Shown here: positions 60,460 through 64,000 of the stretch, piece by piece
How positions within the stretch are numbered: position 1 is the first letter of the stretch
How the letters are laid out: every line of letters starts with the position of its first letter
From: Diospyros lotus
Taxonomy: Eukaryota; Streptophyta; Magnoliopsida; Ericales; Ebenaceae
Direction of reading: 5' to 3'
Assembly: GCF_014633365.1 (NCBI RefSeq)
Contig: NC_068351.1
Coordinates: 20,449,366-20,513,365 of the forward strand
DNA: 64,000 nt
Made by a program: the position numbers and the translations under genes
Notes under the pieces: generated by a model
Databases searched by the model: none
Seen by the model: the letters and a program-made list of their open reading frames with translations, nothing else
What the model was told of the DNA's origin: nothing

Positions 60460-61327
60460 TGTTGTTTTTTGTTTCCCAATGAGGCCCAAGGCTATGGCGA
60501 ATAGTCGGGTTTATCTTCATAGGCTTTGGCCTGGGATTGAAGTACCGTCCAAATATACCACCCATTGGCAGCCCATTAAAAAGTCGGGCCATAAGCCCTT
60601 AATTAAACCTTTGGAGGAGAAATGGGCTAAGCCCATTTTCTCAAGGCTTAAGGAAGCCCAAGCCCAAGCCCAAGCCCAAGCCAAATGGCCCTTCAATCGT
60701 GCCCTAGCACCGTCATATATAAGGCTTCTTTTCTGCTTTCTTTGCCCTCGTTTGACGGTCGAACTCTCTCTCTCCTTCTCTTTTTGCTCTCCCAATTTTT
60801 TCCTTTGATGGCCGATCTTCGTGAGTTGGCTCTTCCCTTTTTTTTGCCAGATCTTATTTTCATGGCAGGGGTTTTCCTTTCCTTTGGAAGCTCTTGGTCG
60901 ATCGGTGAGTAGCCCCTATTTAGCTGGTTCAGCAGATCCTTTTGAGGTAAGCTTTCTGGTACTGTTCTTCGTCCCATATCTTTGTGATCATTCTTGTTCC
61001 TTAGTGGATCTTGCTGTGAACGTAACCTGTGTGGTTTTGGGAGAAGTTTTGGTGTTCTGGTTAAGAGGGTTTAGGGCTCCGATTTGGGGGTTTCCGTGGC
61101 TTGTTTCTTGAGTGCTTCCGTGAGGCTTGGTGTCCCTATTTTCTGGAGTTACCTGGGTGGTACAATCTGGACAGATCTAGATCTGAGCCTTGGAAAACTA
61201 TTTAACAGGGAGTCTCGTTTACTATTACTCTTTTGTGTTCTTCGGTTGGTTTATTTTTTCGATATCTTTTTGGTTTTGCTTATATTTTGTACTAACCCTC
61301 TGTTTTGGTAAGTGTTCTTCCGCATCA
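60460..61327 (+). repeat. 3' LTR of copia E
   Basis: 868 bp. Differs from the 5' LTR by three extra caagcc hexamers at about 60661-60678 and scattered substitutions. Confidence 0.95.
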
Positions 61328-61332
61328 CATCT

Positions 61333-62136
61333 CAACCCTAACACCTTCAAGAGATAACACCTTAGCTTGTAGAGATCATTTTCAAGTGATAATATTAAGA
61401 GAATTAACTATTTATACATACATGCACATATAAATACATGAATATACACCTACATGTATATGTATATTCTTTTTAAAAAAAATTAATAAAATATTTATCT
61501 ATCTATGTAGCACACTTCCAAAATTTATCTACTTTTTTGTTCCACTTTTTGTAATTTATTAGGGTTTAGATGTTGTTGAGTTGCATGATCTAAATGTTTT
61601 GATGATGATTACATTTATGCCAAAACTTTAATGTTCTCATATATTATATTCTCTTAGGCTTATTAATATGGTTTGTATTCTTATTTAGAATATTGATTGA
61701 GGATTTATCTAGCTTATCTTTGATAAGATATATGTTGAGGATGCCTTGAATATGTGTAAGATCAAGGAGCCTTTATAGGTTTATCTATTAATATGATTGT
61801 TCTTATATGTGCTATATTTTCTCTAGTCATATGTGCTATTGATATGTTTGTATATGTCTTTCTTTGGGATGATCCTAAAGTCATGATATTTAATATGCTA
61901 GGTGATATATGTGGTCACATTACTCAAAGTTTAAGAGTAATGTATATTTGATGTTTAAGATCTTTTAAGTAGATGATCATATTCTCAAGTGATGGTACTT
62001 GAATTTTGATTGTCTTATCCTTGATGTTAAGGTTGTGTTAATACCTTAATATATTTGTTTAGTCTTGCTCTTGCTTATATGCTTAATGTGCTAATTTGTT
62101 GCTCTAAGATCTCAAGGGATGTGTTAAGTATCCATA
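61333..62136. other. Intergenic DNA
   Basis: AT-rich, repeated tatatgt and gatgatt phrases, no gene seen. Confidence 0.5.
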
Positions 62137-62440
62137 TGTCACGAGACTATTATGTAAATAAGGAGAATAATAAGGTAGAAGGGTAAAGGGTACTAGTGTA
62201 ATATGAATTAGATTGGCAGTTACAGCACATGGGTCTAATTCAAATGTAACCCAAATATTGGCGCCAAGTCTTGGTACTTGTATAACCAATCGCAGCCATG
62301 AGAGATATCTTTTGGGAATTCAATTGATTCAATTTCCCTCTCTCTCTCTCCCTCCATTCTTTCTTTCTTTCCTTCTAATTCACTAGTTCCCGCGTAATTC
62401 TCACTAAATTGCGAGCGAACTCTCTCTTGTCAGAATCACA
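62137..62440 (+). repeat. 5' LTR of gypsy element F
   Basis: TGTCACGAGAC to CAGAATCACA, about 304 bp. Contains (CT)n near 62335-62356. Short LTRs are usual in chromoviruses of the Reina type. The left edge is inferred from TG only. Confidence 0.6.
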
Positions 62441-62450
62441 TTATGATAAT

Positions 62451-62464
62451 TTGGTGTCAAAGCA
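62451..62464 (+). promoter_or_regulatory. Primer binding site (degenerate tRNA-iMet), element F
   Basis: ttggtgtcaaagca, two to three mismatches from ttggtatcagagc. Confidence 0.6.
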
Positions 62465-63575
62465 TCATCTTGGGTGATCGGAGTAAGAGAAGACGAACGG
62501 AACTCAAATGAAGCATATGGAATTGTAGCTCCATCAGGTATCGATGACAATAGGGAAGATATAGAATAGGATGGAGGCGTAGGAGAATTATGTGGATTAG
62601 AGAATTGAAGGAGTGATACATATGCAGCATAAGGAAAATAGGTCGCAAACGACGAGGTTGGAAGAGAAAATGAGGGAGCAGGGCCAAGCCCTTAAAGATC
62701 AAATGCAACAATTTGTTATGTTGCTCACTCACTAGACTTAGGTACAAATTTCACTTGAGTTTCCCCCGAGGGATAGATCGGAGCCAATTTTACATGGCTA
62801 AGGGGGTAATCCTCGATTAGAGGGATAGGCGGAATTGGAGGTTGAACCACAGGTGATGGAAGAGAATGTATGAGTTAGGAGTCAAGGCCACGGAACTGGA
62901 TCACATTAGACCGACTTCCCTATACCTAAGATGGAGATACCTCTCTTTGATGGCCAGAACCTATGGTGGCGGGCAAGGCGCTGTGCGAGGGTGTTCAGCC
63001 TACACAATGTGGCTGAAACTCAAAAGGTGACACTCTCAGCTGCTTATCTAAATGACGAAGGAGATGCATGGTATCAAGACTGGAGTGGGGTGAAAGAAGA
63101 ATGCTCTTGGGAGGAATTTGAGGAAGGATTATGTGAACGGTTTGGGGAGAAAGGAATGTTGGATGTGGTGGAAGAGTTCAACAAATTGAGACAAGGGGGA
63201 TCGATGCAAGTCTATCAACAACGGTTCAAAAATTTGAAAGCCCTTATGTTACTCTCGAATCCTACCCTGACAGAGTTCTACTTCTTGTCAAGCTTCATTA
63301 ACGGCTTAAACGACGAGGTCCATCCTACAGTCAAGATGTTTCAAACCAAGACTATCCAACAAGTAGTTGAGTGTGCTAAACTTCAGGAGTTGACAGTGGA
63401 GGCACTAGTCAAGAAGCAAAGGGGTGTAAATAGAGGGTGGTAAATGGTGCCCTTGCCATTGAATAGTAGAGGATAGGGAAGGAATGGGGGACCTATGGGT
63501 TCCGACAACAAAGGGTTGGCGGCCCTACCAGCACCTCCCCAACCAATTCAAGGAAACTTGGGGGAGTAAAGGTGA
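62465..63575 (+). pseudogene. Chromovirus-like Gag of element F
   Basis: The first 460 bases are decayed. From 62931 (MEIPLFDGQNLWWRARRCARVF) an open stretch encodes the retrotrans_gag fold: GDAWYQDW, then WEEFEEGLCERFG, then KLRQGGSMQVYQQRFKNL, then FINGLNDEV. A TAA at 63441-63443 and several stops before 63576 interrupt the same frame. Ty3/gypsy Gag, chromovirus style. Confidence 0.8.
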
Positions 63576-64000
63576 TTGGCAGGCCTCTATTTTAGGTGTG
63601 GAGACAAATACACACCAGGCCACCAATATAAAAGACAGTTGTTGCTATTAGAATGGAAAAAAGAAGTGGGAGAAGAATATGACGAAAACATTCTGGAAGA
63701 AGATGGGGAAGAAGAGAAGGTAGAGATCTACCTACATGTTCTAAGGGGAGTGGTTACCAATAAAATTATCAAGGTGGAAGGAAAGGCAAGAGATAGCCGT
63801 TTAATAATTCTAATTGATAGTGGAAGCACTCACAGCTTCCTGGACGAAGGGATAGCAAGAACATTGAAGTGTAGCCTCACAGGGACTTAGCCCTTGTCGG
63901 TAATCGTAGCTAATGACCAAAAGGTTTTGTGCAAATCTACTTGTGTTGAATTCTGTTAGCAGATGTAGGGGGAAGACTTTGAGGCTGACCTACTCCTATT
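63576..64000 (+). pseudogene. Element F zinc knuckle and protease, cut by window edge
   Basis: In the same frame as Gag. GLYFRCGDKYTPGHQYK is the chromovirus knuckle with the first and last Cys both changed to Tyr. The protease site LIDSGSTHSFLD is intact. A TAG at 63888-63890 and later stops break the frame, which runs on to the window edge; RT and integrase should lie beyond. Confidence 0.8.

Larger units (their letters stand above)
54924..61332 (+). mobile_element. Complete copia element E with TSD catct
   Basis: The 5-bp duplication catct flanks it at 54924-54928 and 61328-61332. LTRs are 54929-55778 (850 bp) and 60460-61327 (868 bp). The PBS, gag, protease, integrase, RT and RNase H occur in copia order, and a purine-rich stretch (aatcaggtggagatt) precedes the 3' LTR. 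RT and polyprotein style resemble Tnt1-like (Tork) copia elements. The coding part is broken, so it is non-autonomous now. Confidence 0.95.

Overview
This window is AT-rich plant nuclear DNA, probably from an angiosperm. It holds almost no ordinary genes. Evidence for a plant: Ty3/gypsy Athila-type proteins with a tRNA-Asp primer site, several Ty1/copia elements with tRNA-iMet primer sites, a Cassandra-like TRIM with a 5S-rRNA-like segment in its LTR, an RTE-type LINE remnant, a LOG-type cytokinin-activating enzyme, and one exon of a plant-type UEV1. The species cannot be named from the sequence.

Layout. (1) 1-10439: minus-strand Athila-type element A. From right to left it has its 5' LTR (8536-10439), PBS, decayed gag, protease, RT/RNase H and integrase. 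After pol come two extra same-strand ORFs: a Cys-rich ORF (1407-1952) and an intact intronless LOG-like ORF (580-1239). The 3' LTR is not in the window. (2) 10440-18339: a copia family called D here. A gag-only copy (D1) faces the inverted head of a second copy (D2). D2's LTR is split by a 2552-bp solo LTR (G1, 13380-15931, TSD ggtat), and another gypsy-type LTR (G2) follows. (3) 18340-23670: decayed copia gag-pol X, broken by a gypsy LTR (G3), then a D-family LTR (D3). (4) 23671-29257: a 280-bp direct repeat pair flanking a copia LTR (family C), then B, a pol-less relative of A that keeps the Cys-rich ORF. (5) 29258-32084: copia C leader and gag-PR, cut by gypsy LTR G4, which carries a Cassandra-like TRIM (32746-33235). 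(6) 33236-37460: two more LTRs. (7) 37461-54923: largely unannotatable intergenic DNA with a 2-kb tandem array, a hAT-like MITE, a perfect 70-bp duplication, a foldback element, a 29-G run, a UEV1 exon and an RTE LINE remnant. (8) 54924-61332: complete copia E with both LTRs and TSD catct. (9) 62137-64000: the start of a chromovirus-like gypsy element F, running off the window.

The observations most worth following are the LOG and Cys-rich cargo of the Athila-type elements, with a conserved TATA and splice-donor block, and the arrays of short, often palindromic motifs in copia LTRs and leaders. Within a family these motifs are alike, but between families they differ, including a four-fold leader motif at matching places in X and C. 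No other complete host gene was recognised.
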